64,000 nt of DNA from Polyangiaceae bacterium. Lineage in GTDB: Bacteria > Myxococcota_A > Polyangia > Polyangiales > Polyangiaceae. The stretch spans positions 18,120 through 82,119 of the forward strand of contig JADLEQ010000007.1 in NCBI GenBank assembly GCA_020846005.1, written 5' to 3'. This document shows positions 56,582-64,000 of the stretch, in pieces. The notes below the pieces were generated by a model, which did no database searches, was not told the origin of the DNA, and worked only from the letters and a program-made list of their open reading frames with translations. Positions within the stretch are counted from its first letter, which is position 1. Every line of letters begins with the position of its first letter. Both the position numbers and the translations under genes were made by a program.

Positions 56582-57673
56582 ATGGTGCACGTGCACGGCT
56601 TTCACAGCTACCCGGCGCGCATGCACCCGCTGACGGCGTGTCGCCTCGTGGTCGCGCTCGCGCGTGAGGGCCTGCCGGTGCTCGATCCGTTCCTCGGCAG
56701 CGGGACGGTGCTCGTCGAGGCGCGGCTGCGCGGGCGCCAGGCGATCGGGGTCGACGCGAACCCGCTCGCCGTCGAGCTCGCGTGGGTGAAGACCCGCGGC
56801 TTCGAGGACGCCGCGCTCGACCGCCTCGTCGAAGCGGGCGCCGCGGTGCGGGGTCACGCCGAGGAGCGGCGCCGGGCGCGCGCCGGGCCGAGCCGGCGTT
56901 ACGGCCCCGAGGATCGCGACGTGTTCGCGCCCCACGTTCTGCTCGAGCTGGACGGCCTGAGCGACGGCATCGCGCTCGTCCGCGATCGCGACGCTCGACG
57001 GGCGCTCGCGCTCGTGCTCTCGAGCCTGCTCACCAAGGTCGCCCGCCGCGCGGGGGACACCTCCCCGGCGGCGGTCACCAAGCGCCTCCCGCCGGGTCGC
57101 GTGCTGCACCTCTTCTCGCACAAGCTCGAGGAGGTCGCGGACCGACTCGCGCTCTACGCGTCGCTGCTGCCGCCCGGCGCGCCGCCCGCCGCGCCCCGCG
57201 CGGGGGACGCTCGCCGGCTCGCGCACGTGGCGTCGGGGAGCGTGGGCCTCGTCGTGAGCTCCCCACCGTACCCTGGGGTCTATGACTACCACGCCCACCA
57301 CGCGACCCGGCTCCGGTGGCTCGGGCTCGCCGCGGAGCGCTTCGAGCGCGACGAGATCGGCTCCCGCCGACGCCTGGCGCGCCTCTCCACGACGGACGCG
57401 CTCGCGGCGTGGGAGCGGGATCTCGGCCGCGTCCTCGCCGAGATCTCACGGGTGTTGGCGCCGGAGGGGCGCGCGGCGCTCCTCCTCGGGGACTCCGCGC
57501 TCGGGCGCCAGGCGGTGAGCGCCGCGGACGTGGTGGCGCGGCTCGCCCCCGGCGCCGGGCTCGCGCTGCGCGCGTGCGCTTCGCAGGAGCGCCCGCACTT
57601 CCACGTGCAGACCCGCGAGGCGTTCGTGCGGCAGCCGCGCCGGGAGCACCTGCTCCTGCTCGGGCACGCGTGA
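56582..57673 (+). CDS. DNA methyltransferase (SPPY-type), without restriction partner
   Basis: About 363 aa from the ATG at 56582. Motif I is DPFLGSGT (residues 35-42) and motif IV is SSPPY (226-230), typical of N4/N6-type DNA methylases in which SPPY usually means N4-cytosine. HGFHSYPAR near the N-terminus is also conserved in the family. In-frame codons upstream to about 56478 look protein-like (GGETALWGADPRERSA), but no ATG, GTG or TTG precedes them, only CTG. The real start may lie upstream at a CTG. No restriction endonuclease gene is nearby. Confidence 0.8.
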   Translation: MVHVHGFHSYPARMHPLTACRLVVALAREGLPVLDPFLGSGTVLVEARLRGRQAIGVDANPLAVELAWVKTRGFEDAALDRLVEAGAAVRGHAEERRRARAGPSRRYGPEDRDVFAPHVLLELDGLSDGIALVRDRDARRALALVLSSLLTKVARRAGDTSPAAVTKRLPPGRVLHLFSHKLEEVADRLALYASLLPPGAPPAAPRAGDARRLAHVASGSVGLVVSSPPYPGVYDYHAHHATRLRWLGLAAERFERDEIGSRRRLARLSTTDALAAWERDLGRVLAEISRVLAPEGRAALLLGDSALGRQAVSAADVVARLAPGAGLALRACASQERPHFHVQTREAFVRQPRREHLLLLGHA

Positions 57674-57698
57674 GCTGGTCGCGGTAGGACTCCCGGCG

Positions 57699-58571
57699 AT
57701 GCGCTACCAGGGCAGGATCTTCAGGCCCCCGAGCGAGGCCGACTCGCTCATCCTGCAGGCGACGCTCGGCTGCTCGTGGAACCACTGCACCTACTGCGAC
57801 ATGTACCGGGATCGGCGCTACGCCGAGCGTCCGCTGGAGGAGCTGCTCGCGGACGTCACGCTCGCCGCCAGCTCGTTCGGGCGTGAGATCGAGAAGGTCT
57901 TCGTGGCGGACGGCGACGCGCTCGGGATGAGCGTCGATCGCTGGAGCCGCCTGCTCGCGGCCTGTCGCGCGAGCTTCCCGCGCCTGCGACGGGTCAGCGC
58001 CTACGCCACCGCGCGCAACGTCGCCGGGAAGTCGGACGACGAGCTCCGCCGGCTCCGCCAGGACGGGCTCGGGCTGGTCTACGTCGGGCCGGAGACGGGC
58101 GATCCCGAGACCTTCCGCCGGATCGCGAAGGGCGCCGGTTACGAGGAGCACGCCGAGGCCGCGCGCCGCGCCCACGCCGCCGGGTTCCAGCTCTCCGCCA
58201 TCTTCTTGCTCGGCGCCGGTGGTGTCGAGCGGGGAGCCGAGCACGCCGCCGGGTCGGCCCGGCTCGCGACCGAGATGGATCCGGAGTTCCTCTCGCTCCT
58301 CACGCTCACCGTCGTGCCGGGGACGCCGATCGCGAAGCTCGCGGCGACCGGCCGGTTCCGGCTGCCGTCCGTCGAGGGCACGCTGCGGGAGCTTCGCACG
58401 TTCGTCGCCGAGGTCCGCCCCACGGCCGCGGTGTTCCGCACCAACCACGCCTCCAACTACCTCCCGATCGCCGGCACGCTCCCGCGCGACCGGGACCGCA
58501 TCCTCGCCGTGGTCGACCGCGCGCTCGAGGGCGGCGTCCGGCTCCGCCCGGAGTGGACGCGGGGGTTGTGA
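57699..58571 (+). CDS. radical SAM protein (CX4CX2C type)
   Basis: A 290-aa radical SAM enzyme with C25-SWNH-C30-TY-C33 (LGCSWNHCTYCDMY). The spacing is four residues, as is usual in this subfamily (GCSHNKCTFC-like). VYVGPETGDPETFRRI and LTLTVVPGTPIAKL follow as the barrel core. The reaction is unknown. It lies 25 bp after the methyltransferase stop and is convergent with the cupredoxin gene. Confidence 0.88.
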   Translation: MRYQGRIFRPPSEADSLILQATLGCSWNHCTYCDMYRDRRYAERPLEELLADVTLAASSFGREIEKVFVADGDALGMSVDRWSRLLAACRASFPRLRRVSAYATARNVAGKSDDELRRLRQDGLGLVYVGPETGDPETFRRIAKGAGYEEHAEAARRAHAAGFQLSAIFLLGAGGVERGAEHAAGSARLATEMDPEFLSLLTLTVVPGTPIAKLAATGRFRLPSVEGTLRELRTFVAEVRPTAAVFRTNHASNYLPIAGTLPRDRDRILAVVDRALEGGVRLRPEWTRGL

Positions 58572-58602
58572 CGGCGGAGCAGCGCCGCCGCGGGCGCGTC
58601 GC

Positions 58603-59007
58603 TCACTCCGCCACGACCGAGCCCTTCATCATGCCCATGCCGCACGTGAACGCCACGTTCCCCGACGCCGGCATCGTCAGATCGACGGACACCTGCCGGT
58701 CGAGAGGCAGATCACGGCGGAGGTTCAGCGTGGGGAAGACGAGCTGCGCGCCGCACCCGTCGTCCGAGGTGCGCGTGAAGGTGAGCCGCACGGGCTTGCC
58801 GGCGGGCGCGCGCACCGCCGCCGGGTGGTAGCCCGTCGCGTCGACGGTGATCGCGTGCTCCGCCCGAGCGCCCGCGCTGGGCTCGGCGCTCGCGCTCGGG
58901 GCAGGCGCGGAGGAGCTCCGGCAGCCGGCGAACAGCGAGAGGGCGGCGAGGATCGAGGCGGTGCGGATCGAGACGGTGCGGATCGAGACGGTGCGGATCG
59001 AGCTCAT
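58603..59007 (-). CDS. cupredoxin-like lipoprotein linked to Cus efflux
   Basis: A 134-aa lipoprotein (lipobox FAGC, Cys29). The mature domain matches the small cupredoxin family found with copper pumps: GYHPAAVRAPAGKPVRLTFTRT, C85, FPTLNLRRDLPL, and the C-terminal FTCGMGMMKG with C122, M124, M126 and M127. It probably binds Cu+/Ag+ in the periplasm and may hand it to CusAB. The ATG at 59007 overlaps the cusA stop (ATGA). The signal peptide starts with repeated SIRTV. Confidence 0.85.
   Translation of the reverse strand: MSSIRTVSIRTVSIRTASILAALSLFAGCRSSSAPAPSASAEPSAGARAEHAITVDATGYHPAAVRAPAGKPVRLTFTRTSDDGCGAQLVFPTLNLRRDLPLDRQVSVDLTMPASGNVAFTCGMGMMKGSVVAE
58961..59005 (-). repeat. three 15-bp tandem units in the cupredoxin signal-peptide region
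   Basis: gtgcggatcgagacg occurs twice, and a third copy is degenerate at its end, just at the start codon. They encode SIRTV repeats at the N-terminus. They may reflect a recent duplication. Confidence 0.8.
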
Positions 59008-62000
59008 GCGGCGGGTTCTCCCGTGGGTTCGAGGGGGACGGACGCCAGCCTGCGCAGCGCGCGGTGGCGGAGGAGCGGATAGGTGGCGAGCAGGGCAGCG
59101 GCGCCCGCCGCGACGCCGAGCGCCGCCGGATCGACCCAGGGCGGGCGCTCGTCGAGGTACACCGTCGCCGCGATCCAGCCCACGCCCAGCGCTCCAGCGA
59201 CGCGCAGCCCGAGCGTGATGCGCTCCAGCCCACCGAGCAGCGCGACGCGCGCTTCCGCGAGTCGCCGCCAGACGAGCTGCTCGTTGCGCCAGTACGTGTA
59301 GATCACCGGGATGATCTCCAGCGTGAGGAACGCGCTCGTGAGGAGCCCCCCGACCATCGGCGCGGCGATGCGCTTCATCACGTCCGCGCCGCTGCCGTCC
59401 GCCCAGAGCAGCGGCACGAGCCCCACGAGCATGGTGCCGACCGTCATCAGCTTCGGGCGGACACGCTGGATCGTGCCCTCCGCGTGCGCCTCGATGATGT
59501 CCTCGAGCGTTCGGATGCGGCCCGCCGCCAGCCGGCGCTCGTAGGCGTGATCGATGTAGACGATCATCACGACGCCCGTCTGCGCGGCGAGCCCGACCAG
59601 CGCGATCACGCCCACCCACACCGCCGCGGAGAGCTGGTAGTCGAGGAGCCAGAGCGCCCACACGCTGCCGACGAGCGCGAAGGGCACCGAGAGCAGCACG
59701 ATGAGCACCTCCGTGAAGTTGCGGAACTGGAGGTAGAGCAGCACGATCGTCACCAGCAACGCGAGCGGGACGAGCAGCTTCATCCGCGCCTCCATCTCCG
59801 CCAGGAGCTCGTACTGGCCCGTCCACTCGAGAAACACCCCAGGGGGTAGCTCGAGCTCACCGGTGGCTCGGGCGCGCTCCACCGCCGCCTTCGCGTCGCC
59901 GACGTAGCTGCCCACGTCGCGGCGGTCCTCGAGGTCGACGTACAGGTAGCCGACGAGGTGCCCCGCCTCGTCTCGGATCATCGGGGGCCCCGAGGTCACG
60001 CGCACGTCGGCGACCGACCCGAGCGGGATCTGACCCGCCGCGGGCGCCGCGCTGGAGCCGCCGCCGGCGGGCGCGCCCATGGAGGGCGAGGCCGGCATCG
60101 GCGCGCCCGCCGCGGGGAGGGGGAGCGGGACGTCGCGGACGGCGTCCAGGCTGGCTCGGAAATCCTGGGCGTAGCGGACGTTCACGCCGAAGCGGTTACG
60201 CCCCTCGACGGTCGTCGTGACGGGTCGCCCGCCGATGGCCGTCTCGACGACCTCGTTCACGTCCGCGATGCTCAGCCCGTGGCGGGCGAGCGCGCGCCGG
60301 TCCGGGACGATGTCGACGTAGAGGCCGCCGACTGCGCGCTCGAAGAGCACGCTTCGCGTGTCCGGCACGGCGCGCAGCACGCGCTCTAGCGCCGTCCCCA
60401 CCCGCTCGATCTCCGCCAGATCGGCGCCGTAGACCTTGACTCCGAGGGGGGTGCGGATGCCCGTCGCGAGCATGTCGACGCGGTTGCGGATCGGCTGGGT
60501 GAACGCGTTCGTCCATCCGGGGAGCTTCAGGCGCTCGTTCATCTCGCGGACCAGGTCCTCTCGCTCCATCGGGACGAACTCCGGCTGGAGCCACTGCAGC
60601 GCGGGCCGCAGGAACCTGGGCGCCACACCGACGTACCAGCGCCGGACGTACTTCGTGCGCCACTCGCTGCGCGGCGCGAGCCGCACCATCGTCTCGACCA
60701 TCGAGAGCGGGGCCGGATCGGTCGCCGTCTCCGCGCGGCCGACCTTGCCCAGCACCGCCTTCACCTCGGGGAAGCTCCTCAGCACCTCGTCCTGATGGCG
60801 GAGCTGGCGCCGCGCCTCCTCGATCGAGACGTTGGGGAACGTCGTCGGCATGAACACCAGGTCGCCCTCGTCGAGCGGCGGCATGAACTCCGAGCCCAGG
60901 CGCTGCGCGAGGGGCAGCGCCGACACCACGGCCGCCACGCCGATGAGGACCGTGGTCTTCGGGTTGCGGAGCGCGACGTGGACGAACGGCTCGTACACCG
61001 CCCGGATCGCCCGCGAGACGGGGTGCCGCGCCTCCGAGAAGATCTTGCCGCGCAGCAGGTAGCTCCGGAGCGCCGGCGCGACCGTCACGGAGACCAGCGC
61101 CGCCGAGAGCATGACGAACGTCTTGGTGTACGCGAGCGGCGTGAAGAGGCGGCCTGCCTGGCCGGTGAGCCCAAAGACGGGCAGGAACGAGACCGCGATG
61201 ATCAGGAGCGAGAAGAAGATGGCCGGCGTGACCTCGCGCGCGGCCTCGGCGAGCAGGCGCTCGCGGGTCGCCTCGTCCAGGTCGGGGGGAGCGCCCTCCA
61301 GCTTCTTGTGCGCCGCCTCCACCATGACGATCTCGGCGTCCACCGTCGCGCCGATGGCGATCGCGATCCCCCCGAGCGACATGATCGTCGCCGGGATCCC
61401 GAACAGGTACATCGGGATGAACGCCGTGACGACCGCCAGCGGCAGCGCGACGATCGGGAGCAGCGCGCTCCGCAGGTGGAGCAAGAACGCGACGATGACC
61501 AGCGCGACGACGATCATCTCCTCGCCGAGCGCCACCCGCAGCGTCTCGATCGCGCGCTCGATGAGGTTCCGCCGATCGTAGACCGTCACGATCTCGACGC
61601 CCTCTGGCAGCGTCGGGCGGAGCTCGTCGAGCTTCGTCTCCACACGCCGGATCACGTCTCGCGCGTTCTCGCCGTGCCGCATCACGACGATGCCGGAGAC
61701 CGCCTCGCCCCGGCCGTCGAGGTCCGCCGCGCCCCGCCGGATCGCTCCGCCCAGCGTCACGTCGCCCACGTCGCGCACCAAGACGGGTGTGCCGCGCTCG
61801 GCGCGCACCACGACCTGCTCGAGATCCGCTGCGCTCCTGAGGTACCCGCGCCCCCGCACGAAGTACTCGCGCTCCGACAGCTCGAGTACCCGCCCGCCGA
61901 CGTCTCCGTTCGAGCGGCGCACGGCCTGCACCACGTCGGCGACGGACAGCCCGAAGTTGCGGAGCCGGACGGGATCGACCGTCACCTGGTACTCCTGCTG

Positions 62001-62549
62001 ATAGCCGCCGACGGAGGCGATCTCCGCCACCCCGGGGACGCTCGCGAGCGCGTAGCGCAGGGAGAAGTCCTGGAGCGCGCGGAGCTCGCCGAGGTCGTGC
62101 CGGCCGCTCCGGTCGACGAGGGCGTACTGGTACACCCAGCCGATGCCGCTCGCGTCCGGGCCGAGCGTCGAGCTCGCGTCGGCGGGCAGGCGGTCTCGGA
62201 CCGTCGCGAGCTGCTCCAGCACCCGCGAGCGCGCCCAGTAGAGGTCGGTGCCCTCCTCGAACACCACGTAGACGAAGCTCATCCCGAACATCGTCTGGCC
62301 GCGCACGTCTGCCACGCGCGGCGCGCCGAGCAGGGAGGTGACCAGGGGGTAGGTGACCTGATCCTCGACCAGCGTGGGCGACCGACCCATCCACTCGGTG
62401 AAGACGATCACCTGCGGATCGGAGAGGTCGGGGATGGCGTCGAGCTTCACCCGCCGCATCGACGTGACGCCGGCGATGGCGAGGGCGAGCGCGCCGAACA
62501 GGACCAGCGCGCGATACTTCGCCGACGCCTCGATCAGCCAGGCGATCAC
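59004..62549 (-). CDS. cusA: CusA-type copper/silver RND efflux pump
   Basis: An 1181-aa heavy-metal RND transporter. The methionine triad of E. coli CusA (M573, M623, M672) corresponds to M567 (VFMPTT), M617 (MVET) and M693 (DMLATGIR). The transmembrane relay Asp is D404 (TVDAEIVMVE). This fits Cu+/Ag+ export from the periplasm. It is longer than CusA (about 1047): a ~27-residue insert lies near 635-660, an Ala/Gly/Pro-rich loop lies after ~800, and ~90 extra C-terminal residues include two hydrophobic segments. GTG start at 62549; cusB lies 4 bp upstream. Confidence 0.95.
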   Translation of the reverse strand: MIAWLIEASAKYRALVLFGALALAIAGVTSMRRVKLDAIPDLSDPQVIVFTEWMGRSPTLVEDQVTYPLVTSLLGAPRVADVRGQTMFGMSFVYVVFEEGTDLYWARSRVLEQLATVRDRLPADASSTLGPDASGIGWVYQYALVDRSGRHDLGELRALQDFSLRYALASVPGVAEIASVGGYQQEYQVTVDPVRLRNFGLSVADVVQAVRRSNGDVGGRVLELSEREYFVRGRGYLRSAADLEQVVVRAERGTPVLVRDVGDVTLGGAIRRGAADLDGRGEAVSGIVVMRHGENARDVIRRVETKLDELRPTLPEGVEIVTVYDRRNLIERAIETLRVALGEEMIVVALVIVAFLLHLRSALLPIVALPLAVVTAFIPMYLFGIPATIMSLGGIAIAIGATVDAEIVMVEAAHKKLEGAPPDLDEATRERLLAEAAREVTPAIFFSLLIIAVSFLPVFGLTGQAGRLFTPLAYTKTFVMLSAALVSVTVAPALRSYLLRGKIFSEARHPVSRAIRAVYEPFVHVALRNPKTTVLIGVAAVVSALPLAQRLGSEFMPPLDEGDLVFMPTTFPNVSIEEARRQLRHQDEVLRSFPEVKAVLGKVGRAETATDPAPLSMVETMVRLAPRSEWRTKYVRRWYVGVAPRFLRPALQWLQPEFVPMEREDLVREMNERLKLPGWTNAFTQPIRNRVDMLATGIRTPLGVKVYGADLAEIERVGTALERVLRAVPDTRSVLFERAVGGLYVDIVPDRRALARHGLSIADVNEVVETAIGGRPVTTTVEGRNRFGVNVRYAQDFRASLDAVRDVPLPLPAAGAPMPASPSMGAPAGGGSSAAPAAGQIPLGSVADVRVTSGPPMIRDEAGHLVGYLYVDLEDRRDVGSYVGDAKAAVERARATGELELPPGVFLEWTGQYELLAEMEARMKLLVPLALLVTIVLLYLQFRNFTEVLIVLLSVPFALVGSVWALWLLDYQLSAAVWVGVIALVGLAAQTGVVMIVYIDHAYERRLAAGRIRTLEDIIEAHAEGTIQRVRPKLMTVGTMLVGLVPLLWADGSGADVMKRIAAPMVGGLLTSAFLTLEIIPVIYTYWRNEQLVWRRLAEARVALLGGLERITLGLRVAGALGVGWIAATVYLDERPPWVDPAALGVAAGAAALLATYPLLRHRALRRLASVPLEPTGEPAA

Positions 62550-62553
62550 GGGG

Positions 62554-63927
62554 TCACTCCTCGGACCCGTGGCGGTGCGCCGGGCTGCTCGCCCCGCCGG
62601 CCGCCGGCGTCGCCGCCAGCGAGGCCTGCAGCCGGCTCTCGGAGTCGAGCATGAAGCCGCCGCGGGTCACCACGCGCTCGCCCTCGGACAGCCCGGCCAG
62701 GATCTCGACGCGTCCCTCCCGCTCACGGCCGGCGGTCACCCGCCGGGGCTCGAAGCGATCGCCGGGCGCGGCGACGTAGACGTACGTGCGCTCGCCTGTC
62801 CGTACGACGGCGTCTCGCGGCACAAGGAGGCGCGGCGCCCCCGGCAGCTCGAGCTCGACCTCGCCGTACTGCCCGGGGAGCAGCCGGCCGTCGGGGTTGC
62901 GCACGACCAGCCGCACGCGGGAGGTGCGCGTGGGTTCGTCGATGGACGGCTCGACCGAGTCCACCCGCGCGGTGAGCGCGGTCGCGTCGGCGGCCGCGCT
63001 GGAGAAGCGCGCGGGCGCGCCGATGGGCACCGCGCCCAGGTCGCGCTCGTGCACGCTGGCCACCACCCAGACGGTCGAGAGGTCGGAGATCTCGTAGAGG
63101 ACCGTCTCCGGATCGGCGCGCGCGCCGAGCACCGCGCCGAAGCGGGTGATCGTCCCGGACGCGGGCGCGCGCACCGCGATCGCGCGGATGGGCTGGCCCG
63201 TGCGCGAGATGCGGTCGAGGTCGCCTCGGCTCAGCCCGAGGAGCTCGAGCCCTCTCCGGGCGGCGGCGACCAGCTCCGGCGCTCCGCTCGGGGGCGCGCC
63301 GGCAGGCGCGGCCTCGCTCCAGCGGCTCGCGGCGAGGAATTCCGCCTGGGCGCGGTAGATCTCCGGGCTGTACACGTACACCAGCGGCTGGCCGCGTCGC
63401 ACGCGCTCGCCCGTCTGCCGGACGGCCACGCGCTCCACGAAGCCCGGGGCGCGCACGCGGACCTCCGAGCGCCCGCTGTCCGTCGCGCTCACCACTCCGG
63501 GGACACGCAGGCGCCCGCCGACCGTCGCGCGCTCGACCGGCGCGGTGACGAGGCCGATGGCGCGCTGCTGATCGGCGCCGACCGTCACCGCCACCACCTC
63601 GGGCGGCGCGGACGTCGAGCCGGCCGGCGCGCCGCTCGCGGCCTGAGCGCCCGTCGCCGAGGGCGCGCCGCTCGTCGCCGGGGCAGGCGAGGCGGCCCCG
63701 GCCACCGCCGGCTGGCGGCGATCGGCCGGGATCGGCTCGAGGCGCATGAAGCAGATGGGGCACTCGCCCGGATCGGGCGAGCGGATCTGCGGGTGCATCG
63801 GGCAGTAGTACCGGGCCTCGCGGGCCTCGGAGTGCGCGTGCTCTGCCGGTCCCCAGAAGCGCCACACCGTCGCCCCCGCGATCCCGACGACCGACAGGAG
63901 CAGCAGCCACCGCACGACCGCCATCAC
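62554..63927 (-). CDS. cusB: CusB-type periplasmic adaptor
   Basis: A 457-aa membrane-fusion protein. An N-terminal helix (residues 6-22) anchors it; a heavy-metal-binding YHS-like motif YYCPMHPQIRSPDPGECPIC (C42, M44, H45, C56, C59) follows. The adaptor core has the barrel-sandwich parts (VRVRAPGFVERVAVRQTGERVRRGQPL, VWVVASVHERDLG, GEVELELPGAPRLLVPRDAVV). It links CusA to an outer membrane channel. The start is GTG 63927 or ATG 63924; the former overlaps a possible upstream stop. Confidence 0.93.
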   Translation of the reverse strand: MMAVVRWLLLLSVVGIAGATVWRFWGPAEHAHSEAREARYYCPMHPQIRSPDPGECPICFMRLEPIPADRRQPAVAGAASPAPATSGAPSATGAQAASGAPAGSTSAPPEVVAVTVGADQQRAIGLVTAPVERATVGGRLRVPGVVSATDSGRSEVRVRAPGFVERVAVRQTGERVRRGQPLVYVYSPEIYRAQAEFLAASRWSEAAPAGAPPSGAPELVAAARRGLELLGLSRGDLDRISRTGQPIRAIAVRAPASGTITRFGAVLGARADPETVLYEISDLSTVWVVASVHERDLGAVPIGAPARFSSAAADATALTARVDSVEPSIDEPTRTSRVRLVVRNPDGRLLPGQYGEVELELPGAPRLLVPRDAVVRTGERTYVYVAAPGDRFEPRRVTAGREREGRVEILAGLSEGERVVTRGGFMLDSESRLQASLAATPAAGGASSPAHRHGSEE

Positions 63928-64000
63928 GCGGAGGGAGCGCCGCTCGGCACCCGACGGCGCGCGCGAGCGGCGCGGCTCGCCCGCCGGATCGGGCGCCCCG
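63924..64000 (-). CDS. possible C-terminus of an upstream gene (outer-membrane component?)
   Basis: An open frame of 24 codons enters from the right edge and ends TGA overlapping the cusB start (GTGA), in the same coupled style as other operons here. A TolC/CusC-like outer membrane protein is the usual neighbour, but the visible residues (Arg/Ala-rich, ending SGAPSA) carry no diagnostic motif. This is only a weak call. Confidence 0.3.
   Translation of the reverse strand, partial: GRPIRRASRAARARRRVPSGAPSA

Overview
The window is a very GC-rich, densely coded bacterial chromosome segment. Gene content points to Myxococcota (probably Polyangia): a V4R/TIGR02265-type protein, a PilZ protein, two response regulators with low-complexity tails, many Ala/Pro-rich lipoproteins, a MoxR-DUF58-VWA operon and H1-like Lys/Ala/Pro tails. 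This placement is inferred from content. I saw no rRNA, tRNA, insertion sequence, prophage or CRISPR array. Both edges cut genes: a SurA/PpiD-like protein on the left and possibly an outer-membrane component upstream of cusB on the right.

Layout. 1-6.5 kb: partial SurA-like gene, hypothetical, PilZ, a DinG-type helicase that seems to lack one Fe-S cysteine, an MBL hydrolase, a V4R-like protein, and a receiver protein with a histone-H1-like tail. 6.7-15.5 kb: a five-gene operon (coiled-coil membrane protein, MoxR ATPase, DUF58, two VWA membrane proteins), with stop/start overlaps among the last three. 15.8-17.1 kb: arsR-arsM. 17.2-21.1 kb: Cys-rich lipoprotein, an SDR/MaoC fusion, and a RES/Xre toxin-antitoxin pair. 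21.1-26.4 kb: TPR and membrane proteins, a double cNMP-domain protein, an orphan hrcA, and a second response regulator. 26.4-38.1 kb: valS, a degenerate Cu/Zn-SOD-like lipoprotein, a large lipoprotein, a three-gene group (Tudor-like, zinc ribbon, DUF4403), an H1-like basic protein, gltX and a CPBP protease. 38.1-42.1 kb: speA, DUF4105 and a polyprenol-phosphate mannosyltransferase.

42.1-47.1 kb holds coenzyme F420 biosynthesis: cofG-cofH on the minus strand, divergent from cofE-cofD-cofC on the plus strand, with 4-nt overlaps in both arms. It would make F0 from tyrosine and a flavin precursor, then add the phospho-acid side chain and glutamates. 47.1-51.2 kb: pdxH, a PQQ/sugar-dehydrogenase-like lipoprotein with a Gly-rich linker, a small lipoprotein, CBS and PDZ proteins.

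51.3-58.6 kb: a tight minus-strand group (radical SAM, saccharopine-dehydrogenase-like, FGE/SUMF1-like lipoprotein) divergent from a LeuA/homocitrate-synthase-like gene, an orphan DNA methyltransferase and another radical SAM gene. 58.6-64 kb: a Cus-type copper/silver efflux operon (cusB, cusA, cupredoxin lipoprotein). Metal and arsenic handling, F420 cofactor and envelope proteins dominate the recognisable functions.
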